64,000 nucleotides of DNA from UBA1723 sp045642085. GTDB lineage: Bacteria; Bacteroidota; Bacteroidia; Bacteroidales; Paludibacteraceae. The DNA lies in the NCBI GenBank assembly GCA_045642085.1, contig JAZUIF010000131.1, forward strand, positions 1 through 64,000. The letters run 5' to 3'. The first letter of the stretch is position 1. Each line of letters starts with the position of its first letter. Shown in pieces: positions 44,407-53,694 of the stretch. The notes below the pieces were generated by a model. It saw only the letters and a program-made list of their open reading frames with translations, searched no databases and was not told the origin of the DNA. The position numbers were made by a program, and so were the translations under genes.

Positions 44407-45886
44407 AAAAATCACGATTTCCGAACTATCCCAGCTATTGAGCACAAACGTCAGCCTAATCAACAAAAAAGGTTGGGAGGATTTTTTGCGCATCTTCTTT
44501 GCTCAGATAGGTGAAGGTCTACAGACAGACGGAAATGTAAAAATTAAAGGACTAGGTACATTTAAAGTCGTTACAGTTGATGCGAGAAAGAGTAAAGACG
44601 TCAATACAGGAGAGAACACAATCATTCCTGCACACAATAAAATTTCTTTCACGCCGGACTCAGCATTGGCGGAATTATTAAACAAGCCATACGCTCATTT
44701 CGAGTCGACTTACATTCTTTCTCCAGAGGGAGAGGTGGACGCTCCAGAAAGCGACGAGGAGGAGGAGACTTCAGCTGAAGAATCAAAGACGAAATCAACA
44801 CAAAATGTTGAGGAGCCCGAGATTGAGATTGTTGTCGACGAGCCAAAAGCTGAACCAGAGCAGATCATTGCAGAGGAGGCTAAAGCTGAGTCTGAGCAGA
44901 TTATTGCAGAGGAGTCTAAGACTGAGTCTGAGCAGATTATTGCAGAGGAGACTAAGGCAGAACCTGAGCAGATCATTGCAGATGAGTCTAAGACTGAACC
45001 TGAGCAGATCATCGCAGAGGAGACCAAGGCAGAACCTGAGCAAGTAGTTGAGGGACCTAAGGCAGATGATATCGAAACAGAGGACAATGCAGGTGATGAA
45101 CCAGAAGAGAAAGAAGAGGAAGATCCAAATGCTGATGAAGATGAAAATGTAGAGGCTACACCAGAAGAAAAAGTAGCATACGCAAATACATTCAAGCGTC
45201 ATGATCTAAATCCCGAAGAAGAGGATGACGACAACGACAAAGGACATGGCAAAAAATTAGGAATAGCAATCATATTGTTCCTATTGATCTTGGCAGTTGT
45301 CGGTTTGGTTGCATGGATGTCAGACCCTAACATCATCTCCAAGATGCGCGACAAGTTGACAGGAAAAGAACCTGTGGCTACGGAGATAATTGTAGATTCT
45401 GTAGAAGCAGAAGAGGCAAAAGAAATTGAGGAACAGATCATTGCAAACAAAACAGAGACAGAAGCCAAAGAAACAAATGATCTTGTCGACACAATAGAAA
45501 AGGAAGAAACTGTTGAATCTAAAGAAGAGGAAGAAAAGCCTGTAGTCAAGCAGGAAACTAAATATTCCACTAACTTCAAGGATGATTTCATAAGTTATAT
45601 GAAGACTAAACATCCTGAGATGGATATCACAGACAAAGGAGATCCGATAGAAGAGAAATTAGGCAACGCTAGCCGACTCACACTTGTATCGCTCCGCCAT
45701 TATGGTTCAAAAGACTTCTGGGTTTACATCTATCTATACAACAAAGATGTAATCAAGAATCCGAACTACATCAAGGCCGGCACCAAAATCAAAGTGCCAA
45801 TGTTAGACAACAAAAAGTTCGTGAATCCAGATTCAGAACATAGTATATTGACAGCAAAAGAGATACAACATCAATTCGTAAAATAA
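44399..45886 (+). CDS. Membrane-spanning protein: HU domain, acidic repeats, one TM helix, LysM-like domain
   Basis: A 495-residue protein with an unusual order of parts. Residues about 1-95 are a HU-like DNA-binding domain (ITISELSQLLS, IGEGLQTDGNVKIKGLGTFKVV). An acidic linker (about 110-270) holds six 12-residue repeats of the type KAEPEQIIAEET. One transmembrane helix follows (about 285-308, LGIAIILFLLILAVVGLVAW), then a second acidic region and a C-terminal LysM-like domain (about 425-467, SLRHYGSKDFWVYIYLYN and IKAGTKIKVP). With no signal peptide, the HU part should be cytoplasmic and the LysM part periplasmic, so it could join DNA to the cell wall. Co-transcribed with the HU gene before it. 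Confidence 0.85.
   Translation: MNKKITISELSQLLSTNVSLINKKGWEDFLRIFFAQIGEGLQTDGNVKIKGLGTFKVVTVDARKSKDVNTGENTIIPAHNKISFTPDSALAELLNKPYAHFESTYILSPEGEVDAPESDEEEETSAEESKTKSTQNVEEPEIEIVVDEPKAEPEQIIAEEAKAESEQIIAEESKTESEQIIAEETKAEPEQIIADESKTEPEQIIAEETKAEPEQVVEGPKADDIETEDNAGDEPEEKEEEDPNADEDENVEATPEEKVAYANTFKRHDLNPEEEDDDNDKGHGKKLGIAIILFLLILAVVGLVAWMSDPNIISKMRDKLTGKEPVATEIIVDSVEAEEAKEIEEQIIANKTETEAKETNDLVDTIEKEETVESKEEEEKPVVKQETKYSTNFKDDFISYMKTKHPEMDITDKGDPIEEKLGNASRLTLVSLRHYGSKDFWVYIYLYNKDVIKNPNYIKAGTKIKVPMLDNKKFVNPDSEHSILTAKEIQHQFVK
44846..45061 (+). repeat. Six tandem 36-base coding repeats
   Basis: Units at 44846, 44882, 44918, 44954, 44990 and 45026, each encoding 12 residues like K-A-E-P-E-Q-I-I-A-E-E-T; the last is degenerate. 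In frame with the HU-LysM gene, so copy number can vary without breaking the protein. Confidence 0.9.
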
Positions 45887-45887
45887 A

Positions 45888-45920
45888 CAAATGGAGATGC
45901 GACACACGCATCTCCATTTG
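45888..45920 (+). terminator. Terminator of the HU gene pair
   Basis: Perfect 14-base stem CAAATGGAGATGCG / CGCATCTCCATTTG around ACACA. The T-run is weak (AAATAAAAT follows), so it may be a rather leaky stop. Confidence 0.75.
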
Positions 45921-46041
45921 AAATAAAATAAAAAAGCAATATTTTAACTATTTGACAGATACAACACAATAATTGTGAAGATTTCACGTTATATAGATAA
46001 AAGTTGCAATGTAATAAGAAACGTAAAAACAAAAGATAACA

Positions 46042-47052
46042 ATGAGTGAATTAATTGAAAGCGGAAATCCAGATTTCAGCCGTTTGAATGAAAGAATTGA
46101 AAGACAGAGTGCTTTCGTAGACAACCTTCTTTCTGGAATGGACACAATCATTGAAGGACAAAAGCATCTAAAGGAGATTTTGATTATAGCACTTTTGGCA
46201 GACGGACACGTTTTGCTAGAAGGTGTGCCAGGATTGGCAAAGACAGCGTCAATCACTACCCTAGCGCAACTTATCTCAGCTAAATACAGCAGAATCCAGT
46301 TCACTCCAGATTTGTTGCCAGCCGACGTATTAGGAACACAGATCTATAGTCAGAAGAACGAGGAGTTCACAATCAAGAAAGGTCCTATCTTCGCCAACTT
46401 CGTATTGGCAGATGAGATCAACCGTGCTCCAGCAAAGGTTCAGTCAGCTTTGCTTGAGGGAATGCAGGAGCGTCAGGTGACAATTGGTGAGACAACATTC
46501 AAGTTGCCTTCTCCATTCTTGGTTATGGCCACACAGAACCCAGTTGAGCAGGAAGGTACATACCCATTGCCAGAAGCTCAGATGGACCGTTTCATGTTCA
46601 AGGTGATCATCACATATCCAAAGAGAGAAGAGGAGATGAGAATCATCCAGGCACAGTTGAAGCGTGAGCCAAAGACCGTGACTGCACTTCTTAAGCCAGA
46701 AGATATCATCGAGGCAAGAAAGGTAGTTCACGACGTTTATATGGACGAGAAGATCCAGAAATACATCACAGAGATAGTATTTGCCACTCGTTTCCCTGAA
46801 GAGTATGGACTTGACAGATTGAAAGATATGATCGCATTCGGAGGATCTCCACGTGCATCTATCTCACTTGCAAAAGCATCAAGAGCATATGCATTCGTAA
46901 AGCGCAGAGGATATGTATTGCCAGAAGACGTGAGAGCTGTAGCCCACGACATTCTACGCCACCGTATCGGTTTGACTTACGAGGCAGAGGCAAACAACAT
47001 GAGCACTGATGACATCATCAACGAGATCATCAATGCTGTAGAGGTGCCTTAA
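46042..47052 (+). CDS. moxR: MoxR-family AAA+ ATPase
   Basis: A 336-residue AAA+ ATPase that heads the Bat cluster. Motifs: Walker A-like GVPGLAKT (about 60-67), Walker B LADEINRAP (about 121-129), QNPVEQEGTYPLPEAQMDRF (sensor 1 and arginine-finger region) and GGSPRAS (sensor 2). MoxR proteins act as chaperones that help assemble or activate partner VWA-domain proteins, which here are encoded downstream. Spacing to the DUF58 gene is 24 bases. Confidence 0.93.
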   Translation: MSELIESGNPDFSRLNERIERQSAFVDNLLSGMDTIIEGQKHLKEILIIALLADGHVLLEGVPGLAKTASITTLAQLISAKYSRIQFTPDLLPADVLGTQIYSQKNEEFTIKKGPIFANFVLADEINRAPAKVQSALLEGMQERQVTIGETTFKLPSPFLVMATQNPVEQEGTYPLPEAQMDRFMFKVIITYPKREEEMRIIQAQLKREPKTVTALLKPEDIIEARKVVHDVYMDEKIQKYITEIVFATRFPEEYGLDRLKDMIAFGGSPRASISLAKASRAYAFVKRRGYVLPEDVRAVAHDILRHRIGLTYEAEANNMSTDDIINEIINAVEVP

Positions 47053-47076
47053 TTTACCGTCTAAAGATATTTGGTG

Positions 47077-47964
47077 ATGGAAGATAACAAAAAGGTAGAC
47101 ACCAGCGAACTTTTAAAGAAAGTCCGCAAAATAGAGATAAAGACGCGAGGTCTCTCCAACAACATTTTTGCTGGAGAGTACCACACTGCGTTCAAAGGCC
47201 GAGGTATGCAGTTCGCAGAAGTGCGCGAATACCAGCCTGGCGACGACGTGAGAAGCATCGACTGGAATGTCACCGCACGCTATTCAAAGCCATTTATCAA
47301 AGTGTTTGAAGAGGAACGAGAAATGACATTGATGCTCCTTGTCGACGTTTCCGGCAGTGATGACTTCGGAACTGCGGTACAGACAAAGAGAGAGTATCTG
47401 ACAGAGGTAGCAGCAACCATCGCTTTCTCTGCCGCTACAAACAACGATAAGATCGGTGTCATCTTCTTCTCAGACAAAATCGAAAAATATATTCCACCTC
47501 AGAAGGGAAAGAAACACATCCTCTATATCATCAGAGAATTATTGAGTTTCGAGCCTACAAGTAGAAAGACAAATATCGATTTTGCTCTCAAATACTTCAC
47601 CAATATGGTAAAGAAGCGTTGTTCGGCATTCTTGATTTCTGACTTTATCGACGATAACGACTATTCGGATTCACTTCTTATCGCAAGCAAAAAGCACGAT
47701 TTGGCAGCCTTGCAAATCTATGATCCAAGGGAGAAAGAGTTGCCAGACGTCGGCTTAATGAAGGTTAAAGATGCCGAGACTAACGAAGACATGTGGGTCG
47801 ACACATCAAGCAAAACCATACGAAAAGTGTACGAGCAGTATGTTAGAGAGAAAGACGAATTGCTCGCACAACGTTTTGCAAAGAGCGGAGTGGATTATAT
47901 CTCTATCTCAACGACTGACGATTATGTCAAGTCGCTAATGAAGCTATTCAAGCAGAGAGCATAA
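47077..47964 (+). CDS. DUF58 domain protein of the Bat cluster
   Basis: A 295-residue cytoplasmic protein. The DUF58 hallmark is complete: REYQPGDDVRSIDWNVTAR (about 49-67), followed by a VWA-like fold with LLVDVSGSDDFG (about 90) that keeps the DxSxS metal site. I use the ATG at 47077; the two codons before it (TTG GTG) could also start. DUF58 proteins nearly always sit directly after moxR, and the two are presumed to interact. Confidence 0.92.
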   Translation: MEDNKKVDTSELLKKVRKIEIKTRGLSNNIFAGEYHTAFKGRGMQFAEVREYQPGDDVRSIDWNVTARYSKPFIKVFEEEREMTLMLLVDVSGSDDFGTAVQTKREYLTEVAATIAFSAATNNDKIGVIFFSDKIEKYIPPQKGKKHILYIIRELLSFEPTSRKTNIDFALKYFTNMVKKRCSAFLISDFIDDNDYSDSLLIASKKHDLAALQIYDPREKELPDVGLMKVKDAETNEDMWVDTSSKTIRKVYEQYVREKDELLAQRFAKSGVDYISISTTDDYVKSLMKLFKQRA

Positions 47965-47977
47965 AACATTGTAATTC

Positions 47978-49009
47978 ATGAAATTTCATAGTATAGCCAC
48001 AGCATTTTTCTTATGCGGCAGTCTTGCGGCAAACGCAGCTAGTCTAACCGCAAGGATGGATTCAGCCCATATCGGTATTGGCCGTCAGACAGCCGTCCAC
48101 CTAACTTTGACACAGCCAAAGGATCAGGACTTTGAATTGCAAGTGGAGAAAGACTCAACTGGCAAAGTCGACGTGGTAAAATTGAGACAGTCCGACACAA
48201 CAGATATGGGAGGCTCACTTGAAATCAAGCAGGATGTGATTATAACATCGTTTGATTCAGGAAGTTGTATCATTCCTCCATTCAAATATGTCAATATAAG
48301 AAGTGGAGAGACTGTTTCTACCAATCCTATGGCATTGGAAGTGAACAACGACATTGAGATCAAACTTGATGAAGCAGGACAACCAGACTCTACTAGTGTC
48401 AAAGATATCAAAGATATTATGACACTTGGTTTTGACTGGGCAAAATTCTTCACTATCCTTCTTATAATATTGCTTGTCGCAATACTTGGATTCCTAGCTT
48501 GGAAATTCGGTTGGCCTTATATCCAGAAATATCTTAACAAGAAGAAAGCTGAGAAAGAAGGTCTTGCCGTTCCAGAAGAGCCAGAGATCGTATTGCCAAT
48601 TGATGTAGTCGCAATTAACAAATTGGATGAAATCAAAGCAAAAAGAATTTGGAAAGACTCTAATCGAATCAAAGAGTACTATACAGATGTCACAGACACT
48701 CTTAGAGAGTATTTCTGTAGCAGATTCAATATCAATGCTATGGAGATGACATCTGATGAGATTCTTGATGAGTTGAAATACAAAACTGACGCAATGCCAA
48801 TTATCCAAGAGTTGAAGAACATTCTCAACAAAGCCGATATGGCAAAGTTTGCGAAAGCGATTCCAACAGAAGAAGATTGCGAGATAAGCCTTGCCAACGC
48901 ATACCTTATTGTCAGCAAAACAAAACCTGTTGTGATTGAGCCAGTGAAGGGCAAGAAAGCTAAAGCAGAAGTGTCAGTAACAACAGAGAGCAATTCAAAT
49001 AACATTTAG
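47978..49009 (+). CDS. Exported single-span protein of the Bat cluster
   Basis: A 343-residue protein with a signal peptide (about 1-20, AANAAS), a periplasmic beta-sandwich (about 21-140, similar in style to BatD N-terminal domains), one transmembrane helix (about 154-175, FFTILLIILLVAILGFLAWKF) and a cytoplasmic helical domain (about 200-320) with REYFCSRFNINAMEMTSDEIL. This gene is regularly found between the DUF58 and first VWA genes of Bacteroidota Bat clusters and is similar to DUF4381-type proteins. Its exact role is unknown. Confidence 0.8.
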   Translation: MKFHSIATAFFLCGSLAANAASLTARMDSAHIGIGRQTAVHLTLTQPKDQDFELQVEKDSTGKVDVVKLRQSDTTDMGGSLEIKQDVIITSFDSGSCIIPPFKYVNIRSGETVSTNPMALEVNNDIEIKLDEAGQPDSTSVKDIKDIMTLGFDWAKFFTILLIILLVAILGFLAWKFGWPYIQKYLNKKKAEKEGLAVPEEPEIVLPIDVVAINKLDEIKAKRIWKDSNRIKEYYTDVTDTLREYFCSRFNINAMEMTSDEILDELKYKTDAMPIIQELKNILNKADMAKFAKAIPTEEDCEISLANAYLIVSKTKPVVIEPVKGKKAKAEVSVTTESNSNNI

Positions 49010-49020
49010 CATAACGACTT

Positions 49021-50010
49021 ATGTTCGCATTTGAATCACCACAATATTTATATTTGGCTCTGCTTATCATTCCAATTACGGCATGGTATATATGGCGTCG
49101 AAACAAACTGACTGCAAACTTGCAGGTTTCGACTACCAATCCATTCAAGCAAGCGCCAAAAAGTTTGAGATACTATATTCTCCATCTGCCATTCGCACTT
49201 AGAATGGTGGCATTGGGATTACTCTGTGTCATATTAGCACGACCACAGAGCAATGAGACATGGTCTGACCAAAACGTGGAGGGTATCGACATCATGATGT
49301 CAATCGATATCTCGGGATCTATGTTGGCCGAAGATTTGAAGCCAAACCGACTTGAGGCAGCGAAGAGCATCAGTTCTGAATTCGTCAACAGCCGTCCAAA
49401 CGACAACATTGGTCTTGTGGTATTTTCAGGAGAAAGTTTCACACAGTGTCCATTGACAACAGACAAGGCAGCATTGTCTCAACTGTTCAGCGTGATCAAC
49501 GAGCAGATGATTCAAGCCAATGGTACAGCAATCGGACTTGGTTTGGCGTCAGCTGTAAACAGACTGAAAGATAGTCAGGCAAAATCAAAGGTCATCATCC
49601 TTCTTACCGACGGTTCGAACAACACAGGAGAGATCGACCCATCAATGGCTAGTGAGCTTGCTAAGTCATTTGGAATCCGTGTCTACACCATTGGAGTTGG
49701 AACCAAAGGTATGGCACCCTACCCTTTCCAGACCGCGTTTGGAATTCAGCGTCAGATGGTGCCAGTTGACATCGACGAAGGCACACTTAAATCAATCTCT
49801 GCCAACACAGATGGAAAATATTTCCGTGCGACAGACAACAAATCTTTGAAAGCTATCTACGAGGAAATCGACCAGCTAGAGAAGACAAAGATCAGTGTGC
49901 AAGAATACAGCAAAAAGAACGAGGAGTACTTGCCATTCGCACTTGCACTGCTTGGTGTAATGCTTCTTGAATTTTTAGTGCGCTATTTGGTAGTGCGTCA
50001 CAATCCATAA
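49021..50010 (+). CDS. batA: BatA, VWA-domain membrane protein
   Basis: A 329-residue inner-membrane protein: helices at about 6-24, 57-77 and a last one near 306-325 enclose a periplasmic or cytoplasmic VWA domain with MIDAS motif DISGSM (about 95-100) and ILLTDGSNNTG. The N-terminal FESPQYLYLALLII and 'RPQ' (LARPQSNET) signatures are typical of BatA. In Bacteroides the Bat operon was linked to tolerance of oxygen stress; the biochemical action is still unsettled. Confidence 0.9.
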   Translation: MFAFESPQYLYLALLIIPITAWYIWRRNKLTANLQVSTTNPFKQAPKSLRYYILHLPFALRMVALGLLCVILARPQSNETWSDQNVEGIDIMMSIDISGSMLAEDLKPNRLEAAKSISSEFVNSRPNDNIGLVVFSGESFTQCPLTTDKAALSQLFSVINEQMIQANGTAIGLGLASAVNRLKDSQAKSKVIILLTDGSNNTGEIDPSMASELAKSFGIRVYTIGVGTKGMAPYPFQTAFGIQRQMVPVDIDEGTLKSISANTDGKYFRATDNKSLKAIYEEIDQLEKTKISVQEYSKKNEEYLPFALALLGVMLLEFLVRYLVVRHNP

Positions 50011-50036
50011 GAGCCACAACCTATAAGAAAAAGAGT

Positions 50037-51050
50037 ATGTTTAGATTTGCAAATTCAGAATATCTATATCTGCTTTTCGCACTGATACCGATGGCAGTGA
50101 TTTTCGGTTACGCGATGTTTCGCAGAAGCCGAAACCTGAAGAAATTCGGAAACTATCAGATTCTAAAGCAATTCATGCCAGGATATACCACTTGGAGATA
50201 CTACCTTAAGTGTGCATTGTTTTTGATTGCACTTGCTGGAGCTATCTTCGTAGCAGCTCGTCCTCAGTTCGGATCCAAGCTAGAGATGGTGAAGAGAAAA
50301 GGTGTTGAGGTTATGATCGCAATGGACGTATCCAACTCCATGCTTTGTGAGGACATCAAACCAAGCCGTCTCCAGAAGTCAAAACAGATGATCTATAAAT
50401 TTGTCGACGGAATGGAGAACGACAAACTTGGATTGATTGTGTTTGCCGGGCAAGCCTTTACTCAGCTACCTATGACTGCCGACTACAGTGCAGCCAAGAT
50501 GTATGCGTCAAATATCAGTACAGGAGTCATTCCGACACAGGGTACAGCAATTGGCGCTGCAATCAAGATGGCTGTAAACGGATTCAGTAGTAAGACAAAC
50601 GTAGGAAAAGCCATCATAGTTATTACCGATGGAGAAAACCACGAAGACGACGCTATTGAGCAGGCTAAAGCAGCTTACGAAAGCGGAATACAGGTACATG
50701 TTATCGGAATCGGAAAACCAGAAGGAGCACCTATTCCAGATGGCCACGGAAGTTTCAGAAAAGACATTGACGGACAAACAGTCATCACTAAGCTAAACGA
50801 GCAGATGGCATCTGAGATTGCAGCCGCTGGAGGTGGAATGTATGTCAGAGCAGACAACACTAACAATGCTTTGAAATACATCCAGACAGAGCTAGACAAG
50901 TCGGCAAAAGGAGACGTGGAAAGCAAAGTCTACACCGATTTTGACGAGCAGTTCCAGACAATCGCATGGATTGTATTCGTAATTCTTATTCTTGAGATAT
51001 TTATCAAAGAGAGAAAGAATAAATTCCTTTCTAAATTCAAACTATTTTAG
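50037..51050 (+). CDS. batB: BatB, VWA-domain membrane protein
   Basis: A 337-residue paralogue of BatA with the same plan: two N-terminal helices (about 7-24 and 56-77), the AARPQFG boundary, a VWA domain with MIDAS DVSNSM (about 96-101), IIVITDGENHEDDA and a C-terminal helix (about 306-322). BatA and BatB are thought to associate in the membrane. It lies 26 bases after batA and 22 before batC. Confidence 0.9.
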   Translation: MFRFANSEYLYLLFALIPMAVIFGYAMFRRSRNLKKFGNYQILKQFMPGYTTWRYYLKCALFLIALAGAIFVAARPQFGSKLEMVKRKGVEVMIAMDVSNSMLCEDIKPSRLQKSKQMIYKFVDGMENDKLGLIVFAGQAFTQLPMTADYSAAKMYASNISTGVIPTQGTAIGAAIKMAVNGFSSKTNVGKAIIVITDGENHEDDAIEQAKAAYESGIQVHVIGIGKPEGAPIPDGHGSFRKDIDGQTVITKLNEQMASEIAAAGGGMYVRADNTNNALKYIQTELDKSAKGDVESKVYTDFDEQFQTIAWIVFVILILEIFIKERKNKFLSKFKLF

Positions 51051-51072
51051 AACCGTCTAATTAACATTGACT

Positions 51073-51777
51073 ATGAACAAGACAATGATAAATAAATTGT
51101 TAGCGTCAACAATAGTTACACTTTTCACTCTTCCGTCGTACGCGTCGAACCCAGAGGATGAATTTATCCGCAAAGGAAACGACAAATACGAGGCTAAAGA
51201 TTATAAAGGTGCAGAAGACGAATATAGAAAAGCTTTGGATAAAAATGTGGCATCCAAAATCGCAAACTACAATATGGGTAACACCTTCTATCGTAGAAAC
51301 GAATACGATTCCGCAATAGAGAACTACAAGCAGGCGATAAGCGAGAAAAACAGCAACAAGGAGAATGCTGCTATCATGCACAATATTGGCAACACTTATC
51401 TTCAAAACAAAAAATATGAAGAGAGTATCGATGCCTACAAGAAGAGTTTGAAGCTTAATCCTGACGACGAAGACACACGTTACAATCTTGCGTATGCAAA
51501 GAAGATGTTGCAGATTCAGCAGCAACAGCAACAGAATCAGCAAAATCAACAGCAGCAACAGCAACAGAATCAGGACCAACAGCCGCCTAAGGACGGAAAA
51601 GAGCAAGAGAATCACGACCAAAGAGATGATGCTCGTGAAGGAGAACATCATATGGACCAGAATTCAGCACGTCAATTGCTAGAGGCTCTAGAAAGAGATG
51701 AAAAAGAGAAGCAAGACGAAAGAATGAAGGAACAGATGAAGAATGCAAAAAAGAAAAGAATAGAGAAAGACTGGTAG
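51073..51777 (+). CDS. batC: BatC, TPR protein with Gln-rich linker
   Basis: A 234-residue exported protein. A signal peptide (about 1-22, PSYASN) precedes three TPR-type repeats (about 28-135: KGAEDEYRKALDKN, YNMGNTFYRRNEYDSAIENYKQAI, IMHNIGNTYLQNKKYEESIDAYKKSL). A long Gln/Asn-rich tract follows (about 145-175) and then a highly charged helical tail. The ATG at 51073 is used in place of an upstream TTG two codons earlier. In Bat clusters the TPR protein is taken to scaffold the VWA partners. Confidence 0.87.
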   Translation: MNKTMINKLLASTIVTLFTLPSYASNPEDEFIRKGNDKYEAKDYKGAEDEYRKALDKNVASKIANYNMGNTFYRRNEYDSAIENYKQAISEKNSNKENAAIMHNIGNTYLQNKKYEESIDAYKKSLKLNPDDEDTRYNLAYAKKMLQIQQQQQQNQQNQQQQQQQNQDQQPPKDGKEQENHDQRDDAREGEHHMDQNSARQLLEALERDEKEKQDERMKEQMKNAKKKRIEKDW

Positions 51778-51797
51778 TAAAATACCAGAAATTTGAT

Positions 51798-51832
51798 TAT
51801 TTTTGCATTTAAAGACGCATTGACGAGCGTCT
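51798..51832 (+). promoter_or_regulatory. Candidate internal promoter and hairpin before batD
   Basis: The 78-base gap between batC and batD, the largest in the cluster, contains TATTTTTG (51798-51805) followed by C, matching the -7 consensus, and then a hairpin AGACGC...GCGTCT (ends near 51832) with no T-run. batD and batE may therefore also be transcribed separately. Confidence 0.5.
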
Positions 51833-51855
51833 AAGGCATATTTATTTAAAGGAAA

Positions 51856-53694
51856 ATGAAAAAGATATTAGCCATACTACTGACTTTAGCATTTTGTGTG
51901 ACGTCAGTCTTTGCAGCAGGAGATGTTTCGTTCGTAGCGAAAGCAGATAATGTTGTGGCTGTAGGACAGAAGTTCAACCTAACGTTTACACTCAACAATG
52001 CGCAATCAGACAATGTACAGCTACCGCTTGAATCATTGTCGGATTTCACAATTCTTTATGGACCTCAGCAGTCGACTAGCCAGAGTTTCCAAAGTGTCAA
52101 TGGACAGGTTACCAGAACCAGTTCTACGACATACACATATGTGTTGACTCCTAACAAAGAAGGTTCATTTACAATTTCTCCAGCTAAAGCAACTGTTGGA
52201 GATAAAATTGTGCGTTCCAATGCATTGGTCATTAAAGTAATCAAAGGAGAGACTAATACAAACCAAGGATCTCAGAGAGCACAAAGTTCAAGCAATAGCA
52301 CAACAATTGACGACAACGACTTGTTCATCCGCACAGAATTGTCAAAGACAAAAATGTATGAGCAGGAGCAGTTTGTTGCCACAACTAAAGTTTACTACCG
52401 CGTCGCTCTACGTGGTTTTGACGATTATAAATTGCCTGAATACAAAGGATTCATCTCTCAGGAGATTGAAGTTCCAGAAGCCACACGCCAAAGCAAAGAG
52501 AATGTAAACGGAAAAGTATACAACACTTATATCCTTAAACAATGTGTGTTGATTCCACAGAAAAGTGGAGCACAGGAGTTGGAGAAAGGAAACATTACCG
52601 CTGTTGTACAGGTACGTGTACAAGGTGGCGGTGGAGGATTCTTCGGAGACATGTTTACATCTGTAAGAGAGTTAAAGAAGAATTTGACTATTCCTGGAGT
52701 TAAAATCAATGTTCAGGAGTTACCAAAGAATGGCAAGCCTGCAGATTTTAGCGGTGCTGTTGGTTCATTCTCAATGAACACTACAATCACTCCAGAAAAC
52801 GGATACAAGACAAATGATGCAATCAATGTCAAAGTCAAGATCAATGGTAGTGGTAATCTTAAGTATGCCAAGAATCCAGAGATCAAATTCCCTACTGACT
52901 TCGAACTATACGATCCAAAAGTAACTGCAAAAATCAAAGCATCAGACGCGGGACTTAACGGAAGTAAGGAGATTGAGTATCTTGCTATCGCACGCTACCC
53001 TGGTGAGTATGTGATTCCATCAGCTGAATTTAGCTACTTTGATACAAAGACAAAATCTTACAAGACTCTAAAGACACCAGAGTACAAGATTAATGTCGAG
53101 AAGGGAGCTGAGACTATGGACAATCAGACTGTAGTTTCAAACTACACTAACAAGGAGAGCATCAAGTATCTTGGCACAAGTGAGATCCGCTACATCAATA
53201 CAAAGGATATGAACACAACGCCTAAGGACGACTTTTTGTTTGGTTCTATGGCATTCTACCTATGGTTTATCATTCCTTTGGTATTGTTTATCATCGCCTA
53301 CTTATTCCTAAGAAAGTTGGCAGAAGAGAACAGTAACATTGCATTGGTGAAGAAGAAGAAAGCCAACAAGCAGGCGTTGAAGAGATTGGCCACAGCAAAA
53401 TCATTCCTTGACAAGGAAGATTTGAAGTCATTCTACGACGAGACAATCAAAGCAATCACAGGATTCGTTGGAGATAAATTCAACATTCCATTAGCTCAAC
53501 AGAGCAAGGATGCTTTGGAAGAGATATTGAAAGAGAAAGGTTTGAAAGAAGAGACAATCAGCCAATTCTCTAAGATTCTTGACACTTGCCAGTTTGCTCG
53601 ATTCGCTCCTGCAGCAGTCAAGGAGTCTCCAAAAGAGATCTACGAAAACGCAATTGCTCTAATCAACAGCATTGAAGAGGAGGTAAAAAAATGA
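51856..53694 (+). CDS. batD: BatD family protein
   Basis: A 612-residue exported protein with a signal peptide (about 1-21, SVFAAG), a large periplasmic region of BatD-type beta-sandwiches (about 22-450, including the hallmark FTLNNAQSDNVQLP and the Gly-rich RVQGGGGGFFGD), a transmembrane helix (about 464-484) and a cytoplasmic helical domain (about 500-605) resembling the C-terminus of the protein at 47978. It overlaps batE by 4 bases (ATGA), which implies translational coupling. Confidence 0.92.
   Translation: MKKILAILLTLAFCVTSVFAAGDVSFVAKADNVVAVGQKFNLTFTLNNAQSDNVQLPLESLSDFTILYGPQQSTSQSFQSVNGQVTRTSSTTYTYVLTPNKEGSFTISPAKATVGDKIVRSNALVIKVIKGETNTNQGSQRAQSSSNSTTIDDNDLFIRTELSKTKMYEQEQFVATTKVYYRVALRGFDDYKLPEYKGFISQEIEVPEATRQSKENVNGKVYNTYILKQCVLIPQKSGAQELEKGNITAVVQVRVQGGGGGFFGDMFTSVRELKKNLTIPGVKINVQELPKNGKPADFSGAVGSFSMNTTITPENGYKTNDAINVKVKINGSGNLKYAKNPEIKFPTDFELYDPKVTAKIKASDAGLNGSKEIEYLAIARYPGEYVIPSAEFSYFDTKTKSYKTLKTPEYKINVEKGAETMDNQTVVSNYTNKESIKYLGTSEIRYINTKDMNTTPKDDFLFGSMAFYLWFIIPLVLFIIAYLFLRKLAEENSNIALVKKKKANKQALKRLATAKSFLDKEDLKSFYDETIKAITGFVGDKFNIPLAQQSKDALEEILKEKGLKEETISQFSKILDTCQFARFAPAAVKESPKEIYENAIALINSIEEEVKK

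Noticed and set aside
44846..45061. Regularly spaced repeats as a CRISPR array
   Set aside because: The units are directly adjacent, without spacers, and encode in-frame protein repeats.
44710..45195. Antisense Ser-rich open frame over the acidic repeats
   Set aside because: It is the reverse reading of the 36-base repeats; low complexity and fully explained by the sense gene.
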